Source: Lacticaseibacillus brantae DSM 23927 (lineage in GTDB: Bacteria; Bacillota; Bacilli; Lactobacillales; Lactobacillaceae). From it: a stretch of DNA of 64,000 nt. The notes below the pieces were generated by a model. It was not told the origin of the DNA, searched no databases, and worked only from the letters and a program-made list of their open reading frames with translations. The position numbers and the translations under genes are program-made. This document shows positions 33,685 through 42,218 of this stretch, piece by piece (the first letter of the stretch is position 1; every line of letters starts with the position of its first letter). Location: the NCBI RefSeq assembly GCF_001436115.1, contig NZ_AYZQ01000004.1:62001-126000 (forward strand), in the 5' to 3' direction.

Positions 33685-34648
33685 ACGTCAGCCTCAATAG
33701 TTGGCGGCGACTCAGTGTGACTAGCCCGACTAATAAGAGTGGGACTAGAATCCCAGCGCTGACCCAAATAACAAGATTTTCTGGCATGAAATTATCCAAG
33801 GTATAGCCGACCGCCTTATGTAAATACATGATTGGGAGACTATGTTGTCCAAGCTTTGCAAGCCAGTAGGCAAACGTCGTGCCCTCTAAACCGTGGGATA
33901 GACTGAGTATGCCCACGACAATCATTGGCGGAATCATCAAACTTAAAAGGGGATGTGTGACGTGGTGGGATTTCATGAAGAGATAAAAATTCAAATCGGT
34001 CACTTGCTGCATCACAATCATGAATCCTAAAACGGCAAAGGTCAGTCCAATGATGACGGGGGAATTAAGCCAGTATTTTTGGAGTCGGTAAATGCACCAG
34101 CCGATGAACATGTATGGTGCAGCTAACAAGACTAAATCTAAGTTGCCTGGGATGGATTGACCCAGCACGGCTTCGGCGTTGGTGTAATGGGTGCCGATCC
34201 AAAAGCTCGTCAACATCAGACTCGCTTGGCCAAGTAGGGGTAGATAAGCACGCGCTAAACTGAAGATGAACAGACTGGCTAGATAAACGGTGGTGAACCA
34301 AAAGACAGAGAGATATCCGTTCAATAATGTCCCACCATACAGTAAGCGTAAGAAATAGGTCAGGGTAAACTGAATGTCGTGTTGCTCAACAACAAAGCTA
34401 ATCAGAATTAATAAGGTGCCGAACCCAAAATATTGTTTCAGTAAGGGCAGCGCCTTTTTCCGCCAAAATTCTGGCAGTTCGTCCAAATAAAGGGGTTTGA
34501 CAAAGAAGCCACCAATCATGAAAAACAGTGGCATCGTCCACCAGTAAAGACTCTCGTATAAGGTTGTGCCTTTGGGTGCAAAGTGGCCAATGACCACCGC
34601 TATGATTCCAAAGGCCTTGGCAATATCTATCCATTGAATTCGTCGCAC
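33674..34648 (-). CDS. Acyltransferase 3 family membrane protein
   Basis: The 324-residue polytopic protein begins RIQWIDIAKAFGIIAVVIGHF, the entry motif of acyltransferase-3 (OafA-like) enzymes with the conserved His on the first helix. About ten hydrophobic helices follow. Such enzymes O-acetylate sugars of the wall, capsule or teichoic acids. The start is GTG 34648, eight bases after AAAGGAGG. It is co-transcribed with the DUF915 hydrolase; the pairing could mean addition and removal of a surface acyl group, but that is inference. Confidence 0.85.
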   Translation of the reverse strand: MRRIQWIDIAKAFGIIAVVIGHFAPKGTTLYESLYWWTMPLFFMIGGFFVKPLYLDELPEFWRKKALPLLKQYFGFGTLLILISFVVEQHDIQFTLTYFLRLLYGGTLLNGYLSVFWFTTVYLASLFIFSLARAYLPLLGQASLMLTSFWIGTHYTNAEAVLGQSIPGNLDLVLLAAPYMFIGWCIYRLQKYWLNSPVIIGLTFAVLGFMIVMQQVTDLNFYLFMKSHHVTHPLLSLMIPPMIVVGILSLSHGLEGTTFAYWLAKLGQHSLPIMYLHKAVGYTLDNFMPENLVIWVSAGILVPLLLVGLVTLSRRQLLRLTYDS

Positions 34649-34781
34649 GGTTCAGGCCTCCTTTGTGATGCTTTTAGTTTAATTGAGGAATATCAACTTT
34701 TTATGAAGATTTTCAGCAAAAATCACAAATATCCGGATTGGAATTGCCATTAGTGTCGCTGAACGATGCAATCAGTGTCAA

Positions 34782-34816
34782 TAAAAAAAGCCTTGCTCCT
34801 AACGGAGACAAGGCTT
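34782..34816 (-). terminator. Intrinsic terminator after the secreted SH3-like protein gene
   Basis: On the minus strand AAGCCTTG...CAAGGCTT with an inner CTCC/GGAG pairing, followed by a run of T. Confidence 0.8.
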
Positions 34817-34829
34817 GAAACGATGGTGA

Positions 34830-35570
34830 TTAGCGAAGCGAGCGCCGGTAACCCGCGGCCCGTGCCGCCGCTTCAGAACTGAAGCGTACTAAGTGGTCGT
34901 TGCGAATCTGATAGTTCTTTTGTGTTGGTAAGTGGTAGATCTTGGTTTGGCTGTCTCCAAGAATTGAGCTGGACCCGGCAGTGTTGGTCACGCCATATTG
35001 GTTTTGATTGTTTGAAGGCGTACTTGGCTTAGCAGCGGGCTTGCCGGTGTATGTGCCATCGACCCACTGATTTGTCCCGACCTTATACCAGGTTTTGCCA
35101 GCAGCTTGGCTGACCGCAAAATACTTCCAAGAAGTGCCATGCTTCAGTGTCCGAGTGGGTTTGACAAAGTTGCCATTCGGGCTTGTCCGCAAAGCGACGC
35201 CATAGCCTGGAACATAATTGATGGTGATGACCCCAGTTTTAGCGGTCTCGGCCGGTTGACTGGTTAAAGCTGTAGTCAGATATTTGCCATCAGCCCACTG
35301 ATTCGTCCCCAGTTGATACCACGTTTGGCCATTGACCTGTTTGACGTCAGAATAGCGCCACTTGGAACCATCCAACAACTTCTGCGTGTAAGCAGCGTGA
35401 CCAGATTCTGGTGAATTCCACAACGCGATCCCGTACCCAGGGACATACTTCACTTGGACAACGCCGCTGGCGGCGCTAACGGTTGTTTGATGTTGCGCAG
35501 TGCCGAGAAACAACCCAAATCCAAGGCCAACGGCAAGCAATGTGTGACGCACTAATCCATTGATTTTCAT
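34830..35570 (-). CDS. Secreted SH3-like repeat protein with an Ada-like C-terminal motif
   Basis: The 246-residue protein has a signal peptide (about residues 1-35), then two SH3-like repeats of about 70 residues that each read YVPGYG[IV]AL...SP...GTNQW[AV]DG. A Ser/Asn/Thr linker leads to a C-terminal motif KIYHLPTQKNYQI...SSEAAARAAGYRRS. That motif resembles the small zinc-binding Ada-like domain of secreted proteins, but the expected Cys after YHLP is absent (TQK). It is likely wall-associated. The ATG at 35570 follows AAAGGAGG; the frame's upstream extension is rejected. Confidence 0.75.
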   Translation of the reverse strand: MKINGLVRHTLLAVGLGFGLFLGTAQHQTTVSAASGVVQVKYVPGYGIALWNSPESGHAAYTQKLLDGSKWRYSDVKQVNGQTWYQLGTNQWADGKYLTTALTSQPAETAKTGVITINYVPGYGVALRTSPNGNFVKPTRTLKHGTSWKYFAVSQAAGKTWYKVGTNQWVDGTYTGKPAAKPSTPSNNQNQYGVTNTAGSSSILGDSQTKIYHLPTQKNYQIRNDHLVRFSSEAAARAAGYRRSLR

Positions 35571-35633
35571 TTTAACTCCTCCTTTTGCATTGATTCTATC
35601 ATAGGGAATGAAATTGTCGAGTTGAAAAATAGT

Positions 35634-35662
35634 TTGACGCGCCTGCATGCAAATGGTATTCT
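35634..35662 (+). promoter_or_regulatory. rplJ-rplL promoter
   Basis: TTGACG (35634-35639), 17 bases, extended -10 TGG-TATTCT (35654-35662). This is a strong, near-consensus promoter that makes rplJL independent of rplKA. Confidence 0.75.
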
Positions 35663-35669
35663 AACTCTT

Positions 35670-35777
35670 GTGTTAATTCACTCTGCCTAAGACTCAGGTG
35701 GCGCAAGCCTTAATATCCTGCCGAGGTGGTATCAGAACGTGTAGATACCTCCCTGTCTGGTAGACGGGAGTTTTTTT
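35670..35777 (+). ncRNA. Ribosomal protein L10 leader with attenuator
   Basis: The leader contains the conserved L10 core CCTAAGACTCAGGTGG...CTTAATATCCTGCCGAGGT (about 35685-35727). A GAGGTGGTATC/GATACCTC antiterminator stem (to 35750) overlaps the arm of a terminator CTCCCTGTCT...AGACGGGAG plus seven T (35748-35777). Binding of free L10-L12 to the core is known to favour the terminator in Bacillus, giving autoregulation. The fold here fits that mechanism. Confidence 0.8.
35748..35777 (+). terminator. Attenuator hairpin of the L10 leader
   Basis: CTCCC-GTCT, GGT loop, AGAC-GGGAG and a run of seven T; it ends 39 bases before the rplJ start. Confidence 0.8.
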
Positions 35778-35816
35778 ATGCAAAAAACTTCAACCAATTT
35801 ACAGGAGGTGAAACAA

Positions 35817-36323
35817 ATGAGTGAAACAATTATTGCAGAAAAGGCTAAGATCGTGTCAGAAGTTTCTGACCGTTTCAAGGCTGCTGCTAGTGTTGTTGTT
35901 GTTAACTACCGTGGTTTAACTGTTGCCGAAGTGACTGACTTACGTAAGGAACTTCGCGATAACGGTGTAAAGATGGAAGTTATCAAGAATACCTACTTAC
36001 GTCGTGCCGCTGACGCAAATGGTTACGAAGCTTTGGATGAAGTATTCACCGGCCCTACCGCCGTTGCTTTCTCTGACGAAGATGTCGTAGCACCTGCTCG
36101 GATCATGGCTAAGTACGCTAAGCAATTCGACGCTCTTGAAATCAAGGGTGGTATTATCGAAGGCGAAGTTGCAAGTCTTGACCAAATCAACGCTTTGGCT
36201 ACATTGCCAGATCGCGATGGTTTACTTTCAATGCTGCTCTCTGTCCTTCAAGCTCCTGTTCGCAATGTCGCATACGCTGTCAAAGCTGTTGCCGACAGCA
36301 AGGACGAAGAACCAGCCGCATAA
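35817..36323 (+). CDS. rplJ: 50S ribosomal protein L10
   Basis: The 168-residue L10 starts at ATG 35817, just after AGGAGG; 13 earlier in-frame codons lie in the leader and are excluded. Typical segments are [40 protein letters not shown] and the C-terminal helix that binds L7/L12 dimers. It forms the ribosomal stalk base. It is followed by rplL and controlled by the L10 leader. Confidence 0.96.
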   Translation: MSETIIAEKAKIVSEVSDRFKAAASVVVVNYRGLTVAEVTDLRKELRDNGVKMEVIKNTYLRRAADANGYEALDEVFTGPTAVAFSDEDVVAPARIMAKYAKQFDALEIKGGIIEGEVASLDQINALATLPDRDGLLSMLLSVLQAPVRNVAYAVKAVADSKDEEPAA

Positions 36324-36362
36324 TCTATTACTACCCACTTAAAAATATTGGAGGAAACAAAC

Positions 36363-36731
36363 ATGGCATTAGATACAAATGCAATCGTTGAACAACTCAA
36401 AGATGCTTCAATCCTTGAATTGAACGACTTAGTTAAGGCTATCGAAGAAGAATTTGGTGTATCCGCAGCAGCTCCTGTTGCTGCAGCTGCAGGTGCTGGC
36501 GAAGCCGGTGCTGCTGCTAAGGATTCATTTGACGTTGAATTGAGCGAAGTAGGCCAAGAAAAGGTTAAGGTTATCAAGGCTGTTCGTGAAATCACCGGCT
36601 TAGGCTTAAAGGATGCTAAGGGTCTTGTTGATGGCGCTCCTTCTGTTGTTAAGGAAGGCGCTACTGAAGACGAAGCTAACAAGATCAAGGAAGACCTTGA
36701 AGCAGTTGGCGCAACAGTTACTCTTAAGTAA
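36363..36731 (+). CDS. rplL: 50S ribosomal protein L7/L12
   Basis: The 122-residue stalk protein has the N-terminal dimer domain ([26 protein letters not shown]), an Ala/Gly-rich hinge at about residues 35-55, and the C-terminal factor-binding domain ([26 protein letters not shown]). ATG 36363 follows TGGAGG. A terminator ends the unit; rpoB does not follow within this window. Confidence 0.97.
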   Translation: MALDTNAIVEQLKDASILELNDLVKAIEEEFGVSAAAPVAAAAGAGEAGAAAKDSFDVELSEVGQEKVKVIKAVREITGLGLKDAKGLVDGAPSVVKEGATEDEANKIKEDLEAVGATVTLK

Positions 36732-36745
36732 TTTCAGCTCTAATC

Positions 36746-36788
36746 AAAAACGACAATCACTGCCATCCGGCGGCGATTGTCGTTTTTT
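36746..36788 (+). terminator. Intrinsic terminator after rplL
   Basis: AAAAACGACAATC...GATTGTCGTTTTTT around a GC-rich loop. Confidence 0.85.
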
Positions 36789-36812
36789 AGTACTGACGGA
36801 AACAAGTTGGCT

Positions 36813-37886
36813 TTACTCGATATTTAAGCCTTGAAATGCAGCAATAATTTTGTCCGCATAATTATAAATATCAATCGTGTGAGTGAAATCAAGAACTTCT
36901 TTATCGGCATTGTTGAGTTGAATCCAATTTTTGGCTCTGCTGAAATAGACCCGGACGACCCACCGGCGAATGTTGTCGTCAATGAGTACGTTAAAATATG
37001 ATTTATTGTCGCGATAGAAGACCCTGGATTCATCAATGAGATCTTTCAGGACTAATTTGACCACTGTATAAGCCTCAATCTCTGCCGGGGTGGTGATAAT
37101 CGCTGTTTGCGCTTCGTTGCCAGGATCCTCTTCATTGGTGGATTCGGGCACCGACGATGTAGTCACCGACGTATTTAGGGCGGAACTTAATTTGTCGCTG
37201 ACTTGTTCTTGAATAACCTGCAGAAAACCATTTTTGATGATGGGAGTAAATAGTTCGATATTTGATTGTGTTGCCCGTTGGTTAAAGACAGTTTGCAGGA
37301 CGAACCGAACGAAACCTTCATCAACATTCTGCATTTCTTGATTGAGATAGTCTTTGAATTGGTTGGTGAATTTTAATTGAGACGCTGAGGAAGAAATGCT
37401 TTCCTCATCAAAATTATCTTTAGCGAACCGAAATAACTCGGTGATTTGGCTATCGCGAATTGCATTCAACCGAATCGTCAGAAATGGCTCTGCATCCATT
37501 TTGTTTTGATTGTCCAAGTCAGTGTAAAAACGGTATTCATTACCATTGGTGAGGATGCCAAACTTTGCATCTGTCGTGCCGAAATAGCGAAATAGTTGAG
37601 AATCGTGATTATTTAGATCCTCATTAATTGCTTTTGTTTCAACTAAAAGTTGAAGTTTCCCACTGATGACGATTGCGTAATCGACGCGCTCACCTTTTTT
37701 GATGCCCATATCTGCGGTATATTCGGGAATGAATTCTAGCGGATTGAATATATCGTATCCAAGCGCTTGAAAAAATGGCATGATTAGCGAGTTCTTTGTG
37801 GCTTCTTCTGTTTTCAAACTATCGCGGAGTGTTTCCACGCGTTTAGACAGTGACCTAATCTTTTGAGTGAAATCATCCTTTTCCAT
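36813..37886 (-). CDS. Orphan type I restriction HsdR N-terminal-like nuclease protein
   Basis: The 357-residue protein resembles the HSDR_N nuclease domain. It starts with a helical region (FTQKIRSLSKRVETLRDSLKTEEATKNSLIMPFFQALGYD), then VFNPLE-like IFNPLEFIPEYTAD and GERVDYAIVISGKLQLLVETKA, with the PD-(D/E)XK residues Asp, Glu and Lys. No helicase or HsdM/HsdS gene adjoins it. The last 90 residues may be a separate fold. It may be a stand-alone nuclease or a defence remnant; function unknown. ATG 37886 follows TTGGAGG. Its promoter region has a perfect dyad (37902-37917). Confidence 0.7.
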   Translation of the reverse strand: MEKDDFTQKIRSLSKRVETLRDSLKTEEATKNSLIMPFFQALGYDIFNPLEFIPEYTADMGIKKGERVDYAIVISGKLQLLVETKAINEDLNNHDSQLFRYFGTTDAKFGILTNGNEYRFYTDLDNQNKMDAEPFLTIRLNAIRDSQITELFRFAKDNFDEESISSSASQLKFTNQFKDYLNQEMQNVDEGFVRFVLQTVFNQRATQSNIELFTPIIKNGFLQVIQEQVSDKLSSALNTSVTTSSVPESTNEEDPGNEAQTAIITTPAEIEAYTVVKLVLKDLIDESRVFYRDNKSYFNVLIDDNIRRWVVRVYFSRAKNWIQLNNADKEVLDFTHTIDIYNYADKIIAAFQGLNIE

Positions 37887-37901
37887 AACTCGACCTCCAA
37901 A

Positions 37902-37935
37902 GTAAGCAACCGCTTACATTAATAGCTTGATTATA
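37902..37935 (-). promoter_or_regulatory. TATAAT box and palindromic operator for the orphan nuclease gene
   Basis: TATAAT on the minus strand (37930-37935) with no clear -35, then GTAAGC-GGTT-GCTTAC (37902-37917), a perfect 6-bp-arm dyad between the -10 and the ribosome site. Confidence 0.45.
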
Positions 37936-38068
37936 GTTCAAAAAAAGCTATAAGTATACGCGCCAGGATTCTATGCTTTTACTGGAGCTAACACTTTTGT
38001 CACCCGCCGCAAAATGCCTGCGTTTTGGTGCTGAACCCGATATAATAGACAAGAACGGAGGATTTCTC

Positions 38069-40681
38069 ATGAAACTATGGCAACGTCTAACCAATTTTAT
38101 TAAACAACATTTGACTGTCTTGAAAATACTCTTTGTCTTGTCAGTGCTCATCTTTGTCATCATCGAAGTGGGGCGTATCACGAAAGACCTGAACGGAGAG
38201 GCTGTCAAAGCTAGTTTGGCCTCACAAAGCCCGCTGGCTTTATTGGCGTTGACAGGGCTAGGACTCCTGGCAGTCACACCGATGCTCAATTATGATTTCG
38301 TGATCACGGAATTATTGCCCGGGAAATATAAGAAGGGCTACGTGGTGAAATCAGGTTGGATTGTCAATACCTTCACCAACATCGCCGGTTTTGGTGGCTT
38401 TCTCGGTGCCAGTTTGCGCGCAAACTTCTATCACAAAGAGGCCTCGCAGAAACAAATTCTGTTGGCCATTTCCAAAATTGCTTTGTTCTTATTGGCAGGG
38501 CTGTCATTGTGGTCATTGATCGCTTTGATTTTGATGTATGGCTTTGGACTTGGCTTGGCTTATAGTCAGTATTGGTTCTGGCTGGTTGGTGGTGCAGCCT
38601 ATTTCCCATTGCTCATGATTATCAGTCATATTCGCGATACCGAGTTTTTCTCAGACATGCCGTTAACCCGTGAGATTCGCCTGACAGTTGGCTCGTTCTT
38701 TGAATGGGGCTTTGCTGGTTTGTTCTTCCTGGTTATCGGGGCATTCCTGGGTGTTCACGAGAATCTATTGAACTTGTTGCCTGCCTTCATGGTAGCTAAT
38801 GTGCTTGGGGTCATTTCAATGGTGCCCGGTGGTTTGGGCTCATTCGATGTCTTTATGATTTTGGCTTTAGGACAAGTTGGGATTAATAGTAACTTGGCCG
38901 TGGTCTGGTTACTTTTCTACCGCCTGTTTTATTACATCATTCCTTTCTTGATTGGGGCGGTGCTCTTCGCGCAAGACGCCGGCAAACGAGTCAACGATTT
39001 CTTGGAAGGCTTACCGTTACAAATGATTCGCCGGGTGGCTCACGCCTTTCTGGTGGTTTTCTTGTACTTCTCAGGGATCATGATGCTCTTGCGAGGGATT
39101 GCGCCAGATCTGGCCTTCCGCAATGAGGTATATGTGCGGCTGTATCCGTACACCTTCTTCTTCCTCGATCGGGTGACGAATATTCTGTTGGCCTTCTTAA
39201 TTCTCGGCTTTGGGCGGGGAATTGCCAACAAGGTCAAACGCGCATACTGGCCGACTGTCATTCTAATGGTGATTGCCATTGTGGCCTCCATTCGTGAAGA
39301 CAGTAGTGTACGCTTTATTATCTTCTTGGGGATCGTCGTCATCGCCACAGTCTTAACACGCAAGGAGCTCACCCGTACTCAGATGAGTTTTGCTTGGGGC
39401 GGCCGAATCGTCGATTGGGTGATTTTCGGACTAACCTTCTTGTTTTACGCGATTTCAGGATTTTATAACGCTCCGGCCATTCATCATCGGCGAGTTCCGG
39501 AAGTGTTTCTTTTCCCATCAGAGCGCATTTGGTTGACCACTTTAGTCGCGGTGCTTGTGGCAGCTGCCACGCTGTATCTTATTTATTGGTATCTCGGGTT
39601 ACCAGGACGCAACTTGAATGATGGATTCGATGCCAAACGGATCCGAGCAGTAATCGATGAATTCGGCGGGAATGAGGTCAGCCATTTAGCCTTCACGCGC
39701 GATAAGCAAATTCATTATTACCAGGTAGACGACCACGATCAGGTCTTCTTCTTGTATCGTCGCAAGAGTGACAAGATCATTATTATGGGTGAGCCAGTCG
39801 GCAATCCTGAACAGATTGAACCGGCCATAGTGGACTTCATGCAATTGGCTGATGAGCAAGACATGAAGTTAGTCTTCTATGAAATTTCTGAGCAATTAAC
39901 TATGACGCTCCATGAGTATGGGTTCGATTTCTTGAAATTTGGTGAAGAAGGGCATGTTGGCCTCGCCGACTTTACCTTAGCCGGCACCAAGCGCAAAGGC
40001 GAACGGGCGTTGATTCATAAGTTTGAGCGCGAGGGATATACGTTCGAATGGTTGCAGCCCCCCTTTGACGATGACCTGTTAAGTGAGTTGAAAGCTGTGT
40101 CTGATTCCTGGCTCAAAGGTCGGCCTGAAAAAGGGTTTAGTCTCGGATTCTTCGATGACTTCTATTTGCAGCAAGCTCCGATTGCCGTAATTCGCGATAG
40201 TTCGCAGAAGATTGTTGCTTTTGCCAACGATATGCCTACTGGAGATCAAACAATTACCAGTATCGACTTAATGCGCTCGAGTGCTGATGCGCCTTCTGGT
40301 ATTATGGATGAAGTGTTTGTGAACTTGTTCTTACAGTCGCAAGCCGAGAACTACCAATACTTCAATATGGGCATGGCACCTTTAGCAAATGTGGGGACTT
40401 CAAATTATGCCTTCGCTGAAGAACGCTTATTCCACCTGATTTATGAATATGGCTATCGTTTCTATGGATTCCAGGGATTGCGGTCATACAAGAATAAGTA
40501 TGTCACGCGTTGGGTTCCTAAATATGTGGCTTACCGCAAGCGCAGTTCCTTGCTCTTCACAATGATTCAAATCTTGCTGGTGGTAAACCAAAAGGTCGAT
40601 GCTAAACCTATGGGCTTCTGGCAGAAACGATTAGCGCGCTGGAGTATTGGTGGCTTCAATTTATTCGAAGACAAGGAGTAA
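38069..40681 (+). CDS. mprF: Phosphatidylglycerol lysyltransferase / lipid flippase MprF
   Basis: The 870-residue protein has a long N-terminal membrane part (about residues 1-520) that contains the flippase helices, and a cytoplasmic C-terminal synthase domain (about residues 535-860) typical of the DUF2156/MprF lysyltransferase, with REFDFLKFGEEG-like DFLKFGEEGHVGLADF, SIDLMRSSADAPSG and GFQGLRSYKNKYVTRW. It adds lysine from Lys-tRNA to phosphatidylglycerol and moves the product outward, which reduces cationic peptide binding. ATG 38069 follows CGGAGG. A TATAAT box is 28 bases upstream. Confidence 0.93.
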   Translation: MKLWQRLTNFIKQHLTVLKILFVLSVLIFVIIEVGRITKDLNGEAVKASLASQSPLALLALTGLGLLAVTPMLNYDFVITELLPGKYKKGYVVKSGWIVNTFTNIAGFGGFLGASLRANFYHKEASQKQILLAISKIALFLLAGLSLWSLIALILMYGFGLGLAYSQYWFWLVGGAAYFPLLMIISHIRDTEFFSDMPLTREIRLTVGSFFEWGFAGLFFLVIGAFLGVHENLLNLLPAFMVANVLGVISMVPGGLGSFDVFMILALGQVGINSNLAVVWLLFYRLFYYIIPFLIGAVLFAQDAGKRVNDFLEGLPLQMIRRVAHAFLVVFLYFSGIMMLLRGIAPDLAFRNEVYVRLYPYTFFFLDRVTNILLAFLILGFGRGIANKVKRAYWPTVILMVIAIVASIREDSSVRFIIFLGIVVIATVLTRKELTRTQMSFAWGGRIVDWVIFGLTFLFYAISGFYNAPAIHHRRVPEVFLFPSERIWLTTLVAVLVAAATLYLIYWYLGLPGRNLNDGFDAKRIRAVIDEFGGNEVSHLAFTRDKQIHYYQVDDHDQVFFLYRRKSDKIIIMGEPVGNPEQIEPAIVDFMQLADEQDMKLVFYEISEQLTMTLHEYGFDFLKFGEEGHVGLADFTLAGTKRKGERALIHKFEREGYTFEWLQPPFDDDLLSELKAVSDSWLKGRPEKGFSLGFFDDFYLQQAPIAVIRDSSQKIVAFANDMPTGDQTITSIDLMRSSADAPSGIMDEVFVNLFLQSQAENYQYFNMGMAPLANVGTSNYAFAEERLFHLIYEYGYRFYGFQGLRSYKNKYVTRWVPKYVAYRKRSSLLFTMIQILLVVNQKVDAKPMGFWQKRLARWSIGGFNLFEDKE

Positions 40682-40686
40682 ACAGC

Positions 40687-41289
40687 ATGCAACACTACTA
40701 TACAAATGATCCAGATTTAGCTCACGATGAATCACAATTTGATTTTGATCTCGCTGGTCGCACGCTGCATTTTACGACGGATAACGGCGTTTTCTCTAAA
40801 CGAACCATCGATTATGGGAGTCGCGTCCTGATTGATGCTGTGATTGGCGAAAGTCTGCCAGCCGGTAATATTCTGGATGTTGGGACTGGGTACGGCCCCA
40901 TTGGCTTGGCTTTGGCAAGTCATTATCCCGATCGCACCGTGGTAATGAGTGATGTCAATGAACGGGCCCTGGCCCTGGCTAAGCGGAATGCGGAGGCTAA
41001 TCAGATTTCTAACGTTGAGATTCTCGAATCAGCGGCCTACGAGGCCATCACGGGCCAATATGGCGTTGTGGTGACCAATCCGCCAATCCGTGCCGGGAAG
41101 GATGTTGTGTCTGCCATTATTGCCGGGGCAGCGGATTTCTTGACTCCTGGTGGGCAGCTATACGTCGTGATTCAAAAGAAACAGGGCGCACCTTCAGCGC
41201 TTAAATTAATGCAAGCAACTTATGCCGATGCTGAAATTTTGAAGAAGGATCGCGGTTACTATATTTTGAAGGCTGAACAAGCCCAATAA
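40687..41289 (+). CDS. Class I SAM-dependent methyltransferase, RsmC/YbxB-like
   Basis: The 200-residue protein matches the small RsmC-like group (YbxB in Bacillus). The SAM motif is NILDVGTGYGPIGLALA, followed by VVMSDVNERALALAKRN, and the NPPI motif (VVVTNPPIRAGKDV) is typical of enzymes that methylate guanine N2 in rRNA or a similar substrate. It starts five bases after mprF and is probably co-transcribed. In Bacillus ybxB lies by rplL-rpoB, so this position near rplL is a relic of that order. Confidence 0.87.
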   Translation: MQHYYTNDPDLAHDESQFDFDLAGRTLHFTTDNGVFSKRTIDYGSRVLIDAVIGESLPAGNILDVGTGYGPIGLALASHYPDRTVVMSDVNERALALAKRNAEANQISNVEILESAAYEAITGQYGVVVTNPPIRAGKDVVSAIIAGAADFLTPGGQLYVVIQKKQGAPSALKLMQATYADAEILKKDRGYYILKAEQAQ

Positions 41290-41291
41290 GC

Positions 41292-41332
41292 AACAAGCCC
41301 TCCCGACAAGTGTTTGTCAGGAGGGCTTGTTT
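41292..41332. terminator. Bidirectional terminator
   Basis: AACAAGCCCTCC and GGAGGGCTTGTT arms between convergent genes, with an inner GACAA/TTGTC pairing. Confidence 0.85.
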
Positions 41333-42155
41333 AGTTGGCAACTAACAAATAGCACAAGACAAGGTCATCCATATTTTTAAGGGCGAAGCCAGTTTGCTCT
41401 TGGAATTTATCAAGTCGATATTGGAGTGTATTGCGGTGGAGATACAGCGCTTTAGCAGCAGACGAGATATTGCCTTGATGGTGATAGAGCGCGCCAATCA
41501 CTGGTACCATATCAGGATAGTCATGCTGAATCTGCGTTTGGAGGCTGCTGAGGATTGGACTCTGTTCGCGCTTGGGGGTAGTGTAGTACCGCAGTGCGGT
41601 TTGGGGCAAATTGGTGACTGTTTGGCTGGTGCTGGTCGCCAGCGCCAGCTCTTCTTGAAAGATTGCCGGCAGCGCTTGGTTGACAGGCCAGAAACTGCCG
41701 ACAAAAAGATGAGTCTCAGTTTCAAAATCAGTATCCAAGGTGCTGACCACGCCGTCGAAGTCTGTCATTGATAATGAGGCAGCGGTTTTAGGCTCGATGA
41801 CAACCCCTTGTTGCTTATTGAGGAAAAAGCCGGTTTCTACCTGGGGCAACAGGCTAATGAGGGCTTCAAGCCAAGCGTGGCGGTTGCCTTGCGCCTGAGA
41901 GAAGTCCACAGCAAAAATCAGCAGGCGAACGCTGCCGTCAACTGCCGGCTGCTGCCCACCTTCAGCGAGAAACTGTGCCCAGGGATCATGTTGGCGCGTC
42001 TGCAGTGGTGCGAGCAAGGCTTGCTCACGCGCAGTGAGATCGGCAGCTGGGAGCGCCACGAGTTGATGATCAATCGTGAGCACCAAGCTGTCTGGTGGAA
42101 ATGGCTGTTCAAGTATCACATGAGGAAATAATTGTTTAAAGTTTGTTAAGTCCAA
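41331..42155 (-). CDS. PucR/CdaR-type transcriptional regulator
   Basis: The 274-residue protein ends in the PucR-type helix-turn-helix (LYHHQGNISSAAKALYLHRNTLQYRLDKFQEQTGFAL) with the characteristic HRNTLQYRL motif. The N-terminal 200 residues show no clear sensor domain. I start it at TTG 42155, seven bases after AAGGAGG; the frame's earlier codons overlap that site. The regulated genes are not visible, and no target lies in the immediate neighbourhood. Confidence 0.78.
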   Translation of the reverse strand: MDLTNFKQLFPHVILEQPFPPDSLVLTIDHQLVALPAADLTAREQALLAPLQTRQHDPWAQFLAEGGQQPAVDGSVRLLIFAVDFSQAQGNRHAWLEALISLLPQVETGFFLNKQQGVVIEPKTAASLSMTDFDGVVSTLDTDFETETHLFVGSFWPVNQALPAIFQEELALATSTSQTVTNLPQTALRYYTTPKREQSPILSSLQTQIQHDYPDMVPVIGALYHHQGNISSAAKALYLHRNTLQYRLDKFQEQTGFALKNMDDLVLCYLLVAN

Positions 42156-42218
42156 GGCCAATCCTCCTTGCAATCAATCGTGTTTATTGTAACATGAATG
42201 CGAAAGGCGGTGGCCCAC

